The position numbers and the translations under genes are program-made. 64,000 bases of DNA. Source: an uncultured Flavobacteriaceae bacterium (lineage in GTDB: Bacteria > Bacteroidota > Bacteroidia > Flavobacteriales > Flavobacteriaceae). Each line of letters starts with the position of its first letter. The first letter of the stretch is position 1. This document shows positions 26,435 to 35,007 of this stretch, piece by piece. The notes under the pieces were generated by a model. The model saw only the letters and a list, made by a program, of their open reading frames with translations. It was not told the origin of the DNA and made no database searches. The stretch is from positions 157,698 through 221,697 of the forward strand of contig CANMFO010000006.1 of NCBI GenBank assembly GCA_947497245.1, in the 5' to 3' direction.

Positions 26435-27115
26435 CTAGGGCGTACTATTGGAGACCTGTAGCAACTTCCCGTTGTAGAATTTGTTTCCTGTCAAGGCAAA
26501 ATCTTTGATATAGTTTGCCATTTCCAATGCTGTTGTTGGCGCTTGGTAGCCCGGAAAGGCCTCTTCCAACATTTCCGTCTGCACCGCCCCCAGGGCAAGT
26601 ACATTGAACGATGGTCCCGTTTCCTTAAATTCCTCTGCCCACAACTCGGTCAACGTAATGACCGCCCCTTTGCTGGAACTATAGGCCGAGAGGCCCGGAA
26701 ATTTTGTGCTGCCCTGCACCCCACCCATGGAACTGATGGTCAGCACATGTCCCTTTTTGGGCATTTTGGGCAATACCGCTTTGGTGATGGCCGCTACGCC
26801 GAATACATTTACCTTATAGACCTCCTCGAATGCCTCCAGATCGGTCTCCAGAAAAGGCATGTTCAGTAATTTCCCGGCGTTGTTGATCAGGATGTCCACT
26901 TTTTCCCAATGGCCGTCCAAAAAGACCAGGAGTTGCCCAAGGTCTCGAGGATTGGACAAATCGAAGGGAAAACTGGAAATATTTTGATGTTTCAAACTCC
27001 GAATGGGGCCATCATTTCGGGATAGGGCCAACACTTGATGTCCCGCGTCCGCAAATAGCTTAGCCAGTTCAAAACCGATGCCCCTGCTCGAGCCTGTAAT
27101 GATCACGTTGGCCAT
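26435..27115 (-). CDS. Short-chain dehydrogenase/reductase
   Basis: A 226-residue cytoplasmic NAD(P)H oxidoreductase of the classical SDR type. The cofactor motif TGSSRGIG is at residues 7-14, NNAGKL follows, the catalytic serine is in TISSMGG and the YxxxK pair in SAYSSSKGA. The substrate is not predictable. Its start codon overlaps the stop of the upstream M28 peptidase gene (TAATG), so the two are translationally coupled, which hints at a shared pathway or simply shared expression. Confidence 0.92.
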   Translation of the reverse strand: MANVIITGSSRGIGFELAKLFADAGHQVLALSRNDGPIRSLKHQNISSFPFDLSNPRDLGQLLVFLDGHWEKVDILINNAGKLLNMPFLETDLEAFEEVYKVNVFGVAAITKAVLPKMPKKGHVLTISSMGGVQGSTKFPGLSAYSSSKGAVITLTELWAEEFKETGPSFNVLALGAVQTEMLEEAFPGYQAPTTALEMANYIKDFALTGNKFYNGKLLQVSNSTP

Positions 27116-28071
27116 TATGGATTGTACTTGATTTCCTTTTCAGGGGCATTGGCAATTTTCTCGATAACCGGAATGAATTTGTTCACCACGACGGCCATAT
27201 GATCAAAATCCAGAAGCTCCGCTTCATCCCCCACTTTGTGATAATGTCCAAAATTGGTGAAATCAAAAGTAGAGAAGGTCTGGGAAGGCACATTGAATGT
27301 GGTGTGGAAGGGATAGTTGTCGGAACGTTTGAACAGATTGAACTCCTTGGCCTTGGGCAGAAAACCGACCAGTTCTTCCCCAGCATATCCGTTGCACACT
27401 TCAGCCAAATTTGACAGTTCATACCCCGTGGCGTATACCAAATGTGGTTGGTCTACCAAAGGCACACCGACCATTTCATAATTGAGGACGAGATAGAGAT
27501 CGACCCCTCGATCCTTTAATTTTTTGGCCAAATGTTCCGAACCCAGGAGTCCCTTTTCCTCGGCACTGAAGAGCGCGAAAACGATACTTCGCTTATTGGT
27601 CCTCGCATTCCCAAAATACCGTGCCAATTCCAATACCGTTGTCGTACCTGCCGCATTATCGTTGGCCCCATTGGCTATTGAATCGCCATTTTCCGCTGCG
27701 ACTATTCCAATATGGTCGTAATGCGCACCGATGATGATGAGTTCGTCCTTGAGCTTGGGATCCACGCCTTCGACGAATCCGACCATATTGTAGGCCGGCT
27801 TTTCGAAATTGGAAAGCGTATCCCTATAGGTCGAAAAGTAAGGTGCAATGGCATTGTCCCTGAAGACCGTTTCGATAAAATCCGCAGCTTTGGCGATGCC
27901 CTCGCTTCCCGAATCGCGCCCCTGTAATTCGTCCGAAGCTAAAAAACTAAGGATGTCGCCCACGCTTCCTGCATTTGACAATGGGGGCGACCCGGTATCA
28001 TTTTGCTTAAACTGGGTAGATCCACATCCGATCAACAAGGCCAAGGCGAAAAATGGCAGTACTTTTTTCAT
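27115..28071 (-). CDS. M28-family zinc aminopeptidase, lipoprotein
   Basis: A 318-residue exported metallopeptidase. The N-terminus MKKVLPFFALALLIGCGST has a lipobox (LIGC), so it is anchored as a lipoprotein. The two-zinc site of family M28 is complete: GAHYDHIG, GANDNAAGTTTVLE, FSAEEKGLLGSEHL (catalytic Glu pair), YEMVG and the last His in NFGHYHKVGDE. The start ATG at 28069-28071 is chosen because the longer upstream frame runs through the aceF terminator. It overlaps the SDR gene by one base. Confidence 0.92.
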   Translation of the reverse strand: MKKVLPFFALALLIGCGSTQFKQNDTGSPPLSNAGSVGDILSFLASDELQGRDSGSEGIAKAADFIETVFRDNAIAPYFSTYRDTLSNFEKPAYNMVGFVEGVDPKLKDELIIIGAHYDHIGIVAAENGDSIANGANDNAAGTTTVLELARYFGNARTNKRSIVFALFSAEEKGLLGSEHLAKKLKDRGVDLYLVLNYEMVGVPLVDQPHLVYATGYELSNLAEVCNGYAGEELVGFLPKAKEFNLFKRSDNYPFHTTFNVPSQTFSTFDFTNFGHYHKVGDEAELLDFDHMAVVVNKFIPVIEKIANAPEKEIKYNP

Positions 28072-28101
28072 TTCTTTGGTGGTATTGTAACGTTTAAAGA
28101 T

Positions 28102-28134
28102 AAAAAAAGCATCCCGAATTCTAGGGGATGCTTT
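28102..28134 (-). terminator. Terminator after pdhA-aceF
   Basis: Ten-base stem aaagcatccc (28106-28115) with gggatgcttt (28125-28134) and T-run on the minus strand (28102-28108). It closes the aceF transcript. Confidence 0.8.
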
Positions 28135-28168
28135 GCTATATGTTTTGGATCGGTACGCAAGCGAAAAA

Positions 28169-29824
28169 TTACGCCAGCATGGTAACCGGATTCTCGAGAT
28201 ACGCTCTAAGTGTCTGAAGAAACTGTGCTCCAGTAGCCCCATCGACCGTTCTGTGGTCGCATGCCAAGGAAAGCTTCATGGTATTGCCCACTACGATTTC
28301 CCCATTTTTGACCACCGGTTTTTGGACGATGGCCCCAACAGACAAAATTGCCGAATTGGGCTGATTGATGATCGAGGTGAATTCCAATATTCCGAACATG
28401 CCCAAGTTGGAAACGGTAAACGTACTGCCCTCCATTTCGGCAGGGGTCAATTTTTTGTTCCTCGCCCTTCCCGCCAGATCCTTTACCGAAGCACCTATTT
28501 GTGTCAGGCTCATTTGGTCCGCAAATTTCAACACGGGAACTACCAATCCATCTTCCACGGCCACGGCCACGCCAACATGAATATGCTGGTTGTAACGCGT
28601 AGTATCGCCATTCCATGTGGTGTTCACCTGCGGATGTTTTTTCAGGGCCATCGCACAGGCCTTGACCACCATATCGTTGAAAGAAACCTTGGTGTCCGGC
28701 AAATTGTTGATCTGCACCCTGGAAGCCATGGCATTGTCCATATCGACCTCAATGGTCAGGTAATAATGCGGTGCCGTGAATTTGGATTCTGCCAGACGCT
28801 TGGCAATGGTCTTGCGCATTTGGGAGTTTTTGACCTCCTCGCTGCCCTCTGTACCTACTGGAAGGCCCACTGGAGCGGTAGTGACCGTGCCGGAATCCAG
28901 TATTTGCCCCGTTGCCGGAGCGTCCGAACCTGCCGTGGCCGCAGCTTGCGAAGGTCGATAATTCTCCACATCCTTTTTTACGATCCTGCCGTGATCTCCC
29001 GTTCCGGTGACCTCCGCCAGATCGATTCCCTTGTCGGAAGCGATCCTTTTTGCAAGGGGGGATGCGAATATTCGTTGGCCATCGGCAACCGCCTTAGTAG
29101 CGATTGCACTATCTTTTGGAGCTTCCGGCCTTTTGGCTTCCGTCGTGGAACCAACCGCGGTCGCCTGTGCGGGCCTGGCACTCAGTACCGCATCGACATC
29201 GGTGCCAGCGGGACCGATTACGGCCAATACCGCATCCACTGGAGAGGATTCCCCTTCCTGGATTCCTATATAGAGCAGGGTTCCGGAGTAAAAGGATTCG
29301 AACTCCATGGTCGCCTTGTCCGTTTCGATTTCCGCAAGGATGTCCCCTTCTTCAACCTGGTCTCCCACTTTTTTCAGCCAAGTAGCCACAGTACCCTCTT
29401 CCATGGTATCGCTCAAGCGGGGCATTTTTATCACCTCGACACCTTCAGGTATTTCCTGAGCCGGGCTTGCGCTGCTTTTTTCCGTGACCTCTGCCGGGGA
29501 GGAATCCGCAACGGCTTCATTGGAAACTGCATTTTCTGACGTTTGTTCGGCGGTCGCACCATTCAATAAGCCTGAAATATCTTCCCCTTCCTGGCCTATA
29601 ATGGCCAGAAGGGAATCCACTGGAGCGCCATCCCCTTCGGCTATGCCTATATGCAGCAGCGTACCCTCATGGAACGATTCAAACTCCATGGTCGCCTTGT
29701 CCGTTTCGATTTCCGCAAGGATGTCCCCTTCTTCAACCTTATCGCCCACTTGTTTCAACCATTTGGCCACGGTACCCTCTTCCATGGTATCGCTCAAGCG
29801 GGGCATATTTATTACTTCTGCCAT
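28169..29824 (-). CDS. aceF: Pyruvate dehydrogenase E2, dihydrolipoamide acetyltransferase
   Basis: Core of the pyruvate dehydrogenase complex; transfers acetyl from lipoyl-lysine to CoA. 551 residues with two lipoyl domains, each with the ETDKATMEFES lysine hairpin (about residues 40-50 and 167-177), alanine/threonine-rich linkers, an E1/E3-binding domain (FASPLAKRIASDKGIDLAEV), and the C-terminal catalytic domain ending with SLACDHRTVDGATGAQFL, which holds the catalytic His and Asp. The two lipoyl-coding segments share long identical DNA stretches. It begins four bases after the pdhA stop, so pdhA-aceF form an operon. Confidence 0.96.
   Translation of the reverse strand: MAEVINMPRLSDTMEEGTVAKWLKQVGDKVEEGDILAEIETDKATMEFESFHEGTLLHIGIAEGDGAPVDSLLAIIGQEGEDISGLLNGATAEQTSENAVSNEAVADSSPAEVTEKSSASPAQEIPEGVEVIKMPRLSDTMEEGTVATWLKKVGDQVEEGDILAEIETDKATMEFESFYSGTLLYIGIQEGESSPVDAVLAVIGPAGTDVDAVLSARPAQATAVGSTTEAKRPEAPKDSAIATKAVADGQRIFASPLAKRIASDKGIDLAEVTGTGDHGRIVKKDVENYRPSQAAATAGSDAPATGQILDSGTVTTAPVGLPVGTEGSEEVKNSQMRKTIAKRLAESKFTAPHYYLTIEVDMDNAMASRVQINNLPDTKVSFNDMVVKACAMALKKHPQVNTTWNGDTTRYNQHIHVGVAVAVEDGLVVPVLKFADQMSLTQIGASVKDLAGRARNKKLTPAEMEGSTFTVSNLGMFGILEFTSIINQPNSAILSVGAIVQKPVVKNGEIVVGNTMKLSLACDHRTVDGATGAQFLQTLRAYLENPVTMLA
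29301..29425 (-). repeat. Internal direct repeat in aceF, copy in second lipoyl domain
   Basis: 29301-29358 is identical base for base to 29682-29739, and 29391-29425 is identical to 29772-29806, all at a constant offset of 381. Only the short stretch between differs. It encodes the lipoyl-lysine region and the METALS-free N-terminal strand of the domain. Confidence 0.85.
29682..29806 (-). repeat. Internal direct repeat in aceF, copy in first lipoyl domain
   Basis: Partner of the repeat 381 bases below. Identity at silent positions as well as coding ones points to recent duplication or gene conversion between the two lipoyl domains. Confidence 0.85.
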
Positions 29825-29828
29825 CTAC

Positions 29829-30827
29829 TTATAATTTATGTGGTACAAAGGGAAAATCTTCCTGCTCGTATACCATATCATATAATTGTTGGGTGGGTGG
29901 GTAGTCCGACTCCTCTGCGAACTTTTCGCATTCGCTGACCCGATCTTTCACCCGTTTGTCTATTGCCTTAATTTCTTCTTCTGAGGCGTAGTCCTTTTCT
30001 TTGATAACATCCAAAACCTGGGTAATGGGATCAATCTTCTTATATTCCTCCACTTCCGCCTTTGTCCGGTAATGCTGGGCATCCGACATGGAGTGTCCCC
30101 TGTACCGGTAGGTTTTCATTTCCAGGAAAGTCGGCCCGCCGCCACTTCTGGCCCGTTCAATAGCCTTGCTCATTTCCTTGGCCACAGACACGGGATCCAT
30201 TCCATCGACCGGTCCACAGGGCATTTCGTACCCCAAGCCCAGCTTCCATATTTCCGTGGAATAGGAGGTACGGGCCACCGAGGTCCCCATGGCATATCCG
30301 TTGTTCTCGCAAACAAAAACGACGGGGAGTTGCCAGAGCATGGCAAGATTGAAGGTCTCGTGCAAGGAACCTTGTCGTACCGCACCATCGCCCATATAAC
30401 AAATCGTCACATTGTCCCTTCCAAAATATTTATCCCCAAAGGCCATTCCGGCACCCAGTGGAATCTGCCCCCCAACAATGCCATGTCCGCCGTGAAAGCG
30501 ATGTTCCTTTGAAAATATGTGCATGGAGCCGCCCATTCCCATGGAAGTACCCGTTACCTTTCCGTAGAGTTCGGCCATTACCTTTCGCGGATCAACTCCC
30601 ATACCAATGGGCTGGACATGGTTCCGGTAGGCCGTTATCATTCTATCCTTGGAAAGGTCCATCGCGTGCAGCGCACCTGCCAAAACGGCCTCCTGACCGT
30701 TATAAAGATGCAGGAACCCTCTAACTTTTTGCTGAATATAAACCGCGGCAAGCTTGTCTTCGAACTTGCGCCAGAACAACATGTCCTCGTACCACTTTAG
30801 ATAAACCTCCCTGGTAACTTTTTCCAT
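29829..30827 (-). CDS. pdhA: Pyruvate dehydrogenase E1 component, alpha subunit
   Basis: Thiamine-diphosphate-binding half of E1, 332 residues. The TPP motif starts with GDGAVRQGSLHETFN and continues to the CENNGYAMGTS region; the regulatory-loop-like YRYRGHSMSDAQHYR is present near residue 258. ATG at 30825-30827 gives MEKVTREVYLKWYEDM, a normal start; the longer frame would cross the promoter leader. The gene heads the pdhA-aceF operon. The beta subunit is encoded separately at 5.3 kb and no E3 gene lies in the window. Confidence 0.95.
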   Translation of the reverse strand: MEKVTREVYLKWYEDMLFWRKFEDKLAAVYIQQKVRGFLHLYNGQEAVLAGALHAMDLSKDRMITAYRNHVQPIGMGVDPRKVMAELYGKVTGTSMGMGGSMHIFSKEHRFHGGHGIVGGQIPLGAGMAFGDKYFGRDNVTICYMGDGAVRQGSLHETFNLAMLWQLPVVFVCENNGYAMGTSVARTSYSTEIWKLGLGYEMPCGPVDGMDPVSVAKEMSKAIERARSGGGPTFLEMKTYRYRGHSMSDAQHYRTKAEVEEYKKIDPITQVLDVIKEKDYASEEEIKAIDKRVKDRVSECEKFAEESDYPPTQQLYDMVYEQEDFPFVPHKL

Positions 30828-30885
30828 TGATTTTTTGTTAATAGGTTTCAAAAACACCCTAAACCCCATTCAGGGCCGCGGGAGA

Positions 30886-30916
30886 CAAAAATACATATTA
30901 AATCAATAGCGGAAAA
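30886..30916 (-). promoter_or_regulatory. Candidate promoter of pdhA-aceF
   Basis: Minus strand: TATTTTTG (30886-30893) preceded after 19 bases by TTTT (30913-30916). The -7 element is a full match to TAnnTTTG; the -33 element is weak. It implies a leader of roughly 55 bases. Confidence 0.5.
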
Positions 30917-31004
30917 AATTTGAAGTAAAAGCTTTTTATAAACCAGTAGGTCTGGAAATTACTGCGGAAAATGGCCCATTTTGGCTCGCAAAGAGAAGGG
31001 AAAT

Positions 31005-31490
31005 TTACTCCAAGTACGATCGGTCAAAGGCCAATGGCAGGATATCGGCGATGGAATCGCAGGCGAGCACTTCCCCAATTTCACCCATCATCACGATCTT
31101 GATCGGGCTTCCCTGTCTTATCTCGTATTCCGAAATCGACTGTCGGCAATTGCCGCAAGGAGCGGCTGCCTGACCTACAACATAACTTTTTGAAGTGGCC
31201 GAAATGGCTATTGCTCTTACGGTTACCCCGGGATAAAGGGCCCCCGCTTGGAAAATCGCTACCCTTTCAGCGCACAGGCCGGAAGGGTAAGAGGCATTTT
31301 CTTGGTTGTTTCCCAGAACTATCTTGCCATTGTCCATTAGCACCGCCGCGCCCACTTGAAAATTGGAATACGGGGCATAGGCACCCTTCCGGGCTTCCAT
31401 GGCCCTCTTCATCAAATCCCGATCTTCGCTGGAAAGGGCGTCCAACGATTCAAAAATTGCAAGTTCAAATGACACCTTTCTTTTTCTCAT
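31005..31490 (-). CDS. cdd: Cytidine deaminase
   Basis: Zinc enzyme of pyrimidine salvage, converting cytidine/deoxycytidine to uridine forms. 161 residues, the tetrameric-type length. Zinc ligands C73 (with catalytic E75 in GLCAERVAIFQAG) and C112/C115 in PCGNCRQSI are intact, as is the NASYPSGLC region. The ATG at 31488-31490 is chosen; the longer frame has no homology. It sits between pdhA and porV on the same strand, an order I recall from other flavobacteria. Confidence 0.94.
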   Translation of the reverse strand: MRKRKVSFELAIFESLDALSSEDRDLMKRAMEARKGAYAPYSNFQVGAAVLMDNGKIVLGNNQENASYPSGLCAERVAIFQAGALYPGVTVRAIAISATSKSYVVGQAAAPCGNCRQSISEYEIRQGSPIKIVMMGEIGEVLACDSIADILPLAFDRSYLE

Positions 31491-31605
31491 AGGGATATTG
31501 CGAAAACAAGTTTGGGACCAGCAGATCCGCGTTTTTTCCAAAACCGACCTGCCGATCGTTTTAAAAGTACAGCTTTTAGGCAATACTTTTGAACTGTGCC
31601 TTCCT

Positions 31606-31647
31606 AAAATGACCAAAACCTGCCGTTGGGCAGGTTTTGGTCATTTT
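31606..31647 (-). terminator. Long perfect hairpin terminator after porV
   Basis: A 19-base perfect inverted repeat (31606-31624 with 31629-31647, loop gttg) lies 20 bases beyond the porV stop. On the minus strand the right arm ends in TTTT. It separates porV from cdd. Confidence 0.8.
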
Positions 31648-31666
31648 ATAGGATTACCGATAGGTC

Positions 31667-32815
31667 TTAATCGTTCAACATCTCTTCCCCGATATCAAAG
31701 GCAAGGGAAAAACGCAATGAGTTCTCCAAAGGGTTTTTCACTTGGCTGGTGGAGAATAGATAGGACAGGTCTATTTGGACAATATTGAATTTGAATCCTG
31801 CGCCCAGGGTAAAGAACTTTCTGGCCCCTTTTTCCTCGCTCTCGTTAAAATAACCCGCGCGGACCATAAAAGACTCTTGATAGGTATATTCGGCACCAAG
31901 GGCCCAAGTAAACTCTTTCAGCTCTTCACCAAAGCCGTCTGGGGCATCTCCGAAAGATTTGAATATCCCTTCGAAGAAACCTATATTCTGGTAGGCATCG
32001 TTATCTGCTGCATCAATGTCCCCGTCACCATCAAAATCTTTGGGTGTGGGTACCAAAAACTTACTGGATTCTGCCGTAAAGGCAATCATATTATCTTGGT
32101 CCAAGATCATATCGAAGCCAAGTCCAAACCTTAAATTGGTAGGCAAGAAGTTTTCCTGACCGCCTTGATCATACTGAACTTTCCCCCCTAAGTTGGATAT
32201 ATTGAAACCCGCTCTCCAGCGGCCGTCGAAACTGCTATATCCTATTTCACGTGAACGGTAATACCCTGCTACATCGACCGCAAAGGCACTGGCGGCCTGT
32301 GAGTCGGTATTTTCGGCCTGGGGCAATCTGAGGTTGGATCGAATATACCTTCCGGCCACTGCCATGGAGAAGGTAGGGCTCAATTTTAGGGAATACGACC
32401 CATCAAAGGCCAATTCATTCGGTTTCACCGTGGTACCCACTTCATCGATCGTTTGTCTCAATTCTATTTCCCCGAGGGTAAAATATCTTAAACTGAGAGC
32501 AAAAGCACTTTGATCATTTATTTTGTTGTAGTAACTTCCACTTAACAACCCGATATCCTTGATAACACTTTCCAAATACGGAGTATATCCCAAACCTACT
32601 CCCATCTTGCGCTCGGCAAATGCAAACTTGGCCGGGTTCCATTGTTGTGAGAATGCATCTGTGGAAGTGGCCACCCCCATATCTCCCATACCCGCCGATC
32701 TTGCATCGGCCGCTATCGTCAAAAAAGGTACTGCGGTGGTAATTACCCGATCATTGTCTTGGGCGGCCAATTGGGAGGCATAAGCCAATAGTATCAGTAC
32801 TGATAATTTTTTCAT
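31667..32815 (-). CDS. porV: Type IX secretion outer-membrane protein PorV (LptO)
   Basis: Outer-membrane beta-barrel that carries cargo proteins of the Bacteroidota type IX secretion system from the translocon to the PorU sortase. 382 residues with a signal peptide (residues 1-18, ending LAAQ). After it comes the conserved TTAVPFLTIAADARSAGMGDMGVAT segment, which is the PorV family hallmark, and strand-rich sequence ending in LRFSLAFDIGEEML. A ribosome site agaagga lies before the ATG. gldJ is divergent upstream. The sortase gene porU, which I expect between gldJ and porV, is absent here. Confidence 0.93.
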   Translation of the reverse strand: MKKLSVLILLAYASQLAAQDNDRVITTAVPFLTIAADARSAGMGDMGVATSTDAFSQQWNPAKFAFAERKMGVGLGYTPYLESVIKDIGLLSGSYYNKINDQSAFALSLRYFTLGEIELRQTIDEVGTTVKPNELAFDGSYSLKLSPTFSMAVAGRYIRSNLRLPQAENTDSQAASAFAVDVAGYYRSREIGYSSFDGRWRAGFNISNLGGKVQYDQGGQENFLPTNLRFGLGFDMILDQDNMIAFTAESSKFLVPTPKDFDGDGDIDAADNDAYQNIGFFEGIFKSFGDAPDGFGEELKEFTWALGAEYTYQESFMVRAGYFNESEEKGARKFFTLGAGFKFNIVQIDLSYLFSTSQVKNPLENSLRFSLAFDIGEEMLND

Positions 32816-33274
32816 TCCTTCTAGTATAAGATTTAGTTATTCAAAAATTAAAAAAAAGGGTCAAACCCTAAAAAATATTAGTCATATTACATGCTTAACG
32901 GGCATTTTAAGAATATCTTATAAATAAGGACTAATATTTTTAAAAAAGAACTGTTCTTTTTTGGTAAAAAAAGAGTGGTTTTTTGAACGTCCCCAAAAAA
33001 GGAATCGTCCTTTTTCCTGCACGTTGCAAATGTAGTCCAAAGTTAAAAAGAAAAGGACCCAATCCATAATATTATGGGTTTTGGACCGTTATGATTTTAA
33101 ACCGGCTATTTGAAATCTATATTAACGGATAACGATTTGAGATTATTTTTTTAGGATATAAAATATAATGCCCAAATCGTCGTTTTATATGCCGAAAGTG
33201 ACATTAAATCAATTAAAATCCAATTTCGAACCCACAAAACCATGGTTCGGAGATTTGAACTACAAGTCCTAATT
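32816..33274. other. AT-rich intergenic region between porV and gldJ with stacked hairpins
   Basis: This 459-base gap between divergent genes holds no coding frame worth calling. It contains three inverted repeats: AAAAAAGAA/TTCTTTTTT (32942-32962), AAAAAGGA/TCCTTTTT (32996-33015) and the perfect palindrome CCATAATATTATGG at about 33064-33077. The first two resemble bidirectional terminators although no gene ends here. Promoters for porV and gldJ must lie in it, but no -7/-33 pair was convincing. Confidence 0.6.
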
Positions 33275-34939
33275 ATGAAAAAACAGTTTATCAGAGTTGT
33301 ACTTTCTTGTGCAGTCATAGCAGGAGGCCTTAGCTTTACCAGCTGCAAAAAATCGGGCGGTTCCAAGAACGTGTCCCGGGCCACTGGTTGGAAGATCAAT
33401 GCAAAAGAAGGTGGGTTCCAATACAATACCGACTTTAAGGAGCAGGAGACCGCTCCCGGTCTGGTTTTTGTGGAGGGCGGTACCTTTACCAAGGGTAAGG
33501 TGCAGGACGACGTAATGCACGATTGGGACAACACCCCCACCTCGCAGCACGTACAATCGTTCTATATGGATGAAACTGAGGTGACCAACGTAATGTACTT
33601 GGAGTATTTGGATTATTTGAAGAGTGTATATCCTCCGGAAAATCCAAAATATGCCAATATATACAAGGGCGCCCTTCCGGATACCTTGGTCTGGAGAAAC
33701 CGATTGGGATTCAATGAGACCATGACCAACAATTATCTTCGCCACCCGGCCTACGCCGAGTATCCCGTGGTAGGTGTAAATTGGATACAGGCCACGCAGT
33801 TCGCCGAATGGAGGACCGATCGGGTGAATGAAATTATGCTGGAAAGGGAAGGATACCTGTCCAAAGATGCCAAATACAAAGCCGCTACAGGCGAGGTAAC
33901 GGGCACTTTCAGTACGGAAGCCTACCTGAACCGACCTGAATCGGTCTATGACGGCCAAATCGATTCCCTACAAGGAAAACAAAAGAAGGACAGTGTGAGC
34001 ACCTTTGCCAAAAGGAGCAGCGGTGTGATCATGCCCGAGTACAGGTTGCCCACTGAAACGGAGTGGGAATACGCCGCCCAGGCCAACCAAGGTACCAGGG
34101 AGTACAACAACTACCGAGGAAGAAAAAAATACCCATGGGATGGTGACTATACAAGAAACGGACAACGCGTGGGCCGCGGGGACCAATTGGCCAACTTCAA
34201 ACAGGGAAAAGGAGATTATGGAGGAATTGCCGGATGGTCCGATGATGGTGCCGATATTACCGCCGAGGTAATGTCCTATAAACCCAACGATCTGGGATTG
34301 TATGACATGGCGGGCAATGTTGCCGAGTGGGTAGCCGATGTATACCGACCCATAGTCGACGATGAAATTAGTGACTTCAACTACTACCGGGGAAATATTT
34401 ATATGAAAACCGCGATAGGGAACGATGGCAAGGTAACCATATTGAAAGATTCCATCGCCTATGACACCCTGCCCAACGGTAAAGTGGTCGCTTTGAACCT
34501 ACCGGGTGAGATTAAAATGGTTCCCGTCGATGAAAACGAGACCTATTTGAGAACGAACTTCGATACCAGCGACAATAGAGGCTATCGCGATGGCGACCCG
34601 GGATCTTCAAGGTTCTTTGACCGTTTCAGTGACGAGGAAGAATCGGATACCAGAAAAATGTACGATTCGCCCAAGCACAAAGTGGAACGCGATTCAACGG
34701 GCAATCTGATCCGCCAGTACGACCAGTCGAACAACAGGACCACACTGATCAATGATGAGGTCCGCGTTTTCAAAGGGGGATCCTGGAGGGACAGGGCCTA
34801 CTGGCTAGATCCGGCACAGCGCAGATACCTGCCACAGTACATGGCCACCGACTATATCGGTTTCCGATGTGCCATGTCGAGGGTTGGTTCCAAATCCAAA
34901 TCCAAGAACAAGACCCCAAGGGGAAAGAAAGCAAAATAA
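33275..34939 (+). CDS. gldJ: Gliding motility lipoprotein GldJ
   Basis: Outer-membrane-associated lipoprotein required for gliding and for stability of the type IX secretion/motility machinery. 554 residues, close to the roughly 560 of the Flavobacterium johnsoniae protein. The lipoprotein cysteine is C24 in LSFTSCKKSG. The body has the formylglycine-generating-enzyme (SUMF1) fold also found in GldK: TFTKGKVQDDV, MDETEVTNVMYLEYL, YRLPTETEWEYAAQ, MAGNVAEWVADVYRP and the C-terminal FKGGSWRDRAYWLDP and YIGFRCAMS. The tail is basic (SKSKSKNKTPRGKKAK). ATG at 33275 is chosen because it starts the signal peptide. murF follows after a terminator. Confidence 0.94.
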   Translation: MKKQFIRVVLSCAVIAGGLSFTSCKKSGGSKNVSRATGWKINAKEGGFQYNTDFKEQETAPGLVFVEGGTFTKGKVQDDVMHDWDNTPTSQHVQSFYMDETEVTNVMYLEYLDYLKSVYPPENPKYANIYKGALPDTLVWRNRLGFNETMTNNYLRHPAYAEYPVVGVNWIQATQFAEWRTDRVNEIMLEREGYLSKDAKYKAATGEVTGTFSTEAYLNRPESVYDGQIDSLQGKQKKDSVSTFAKRSSGVIMPEYRLPTETEWEYAAQANQGTREYNNYRGRKKYPWDGDYTRNGQRVGRGDQLANFKQGKGDYGGIAGWSDDGADITAEVMSYKPNDLGLYDMAGNVAEWVADVYRPIVDDEISDFNYYRGNIYMKTAIGNDGKVTILKDSIAYDTLPNGKVVALNLPGEIKMVPVDENETYLRTNFDTSDNRGYRDGDPGSSRFFDRFSDEEESDTRKMYDSPKHKVERDSTGNLIRQYDQSNNRTTLINDEVRVFKGGSWRDRAYWLDPAQRRYLPQYMATDYIGFRCAMSRVGSKSKSKNKTPRGKKAK

Positions 34940-34960
34940 GCGCAGAATAGCGTCCATATA

Positions 34961-34994
34961 AAAAAAGTCCCGACCATGCGTCGGGACTTTTTTT
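34961..34994 (+). terminator. Terminator after gldJ
   Basis: A perfect 14-bp stem (34961-34974 with 34980-34993, loop catgc) ending in a T-run. Its T-run runs straight into the -7 element of murF. Confidence 0.85.
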
Positions 34995-34995
34995 A

Positions 34996-35003
34996 TATTT
35001 TTG
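34996..35003 (+). promoter_or_regulatory. Candidate -7 element of murF
   Basis: TATTTTTG fits TAnnTTTG and ends four bases before the murF ATG at 35008. No good -33 was seen; the upstream bases form the gldJ terminator. A transcript from here would have almost no leader. Confidence 0.45.
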
Positions 35004-35007
35004 TTCC

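Noticed and set aside
28133..29539. Long plus-strand open frame opposite aceF (468 codons)
   Set aside because: It is the complement of the well-conserved aceF gene, has no family motif and reads as His/Arg/Gly-rich shadow sequence.
33064..33077. Riboswitch or ncRNA upstream of gldJ
   Set aside because: Only a simple palindrome and A/T hairpins; no known aptamer pattern could be recognised.
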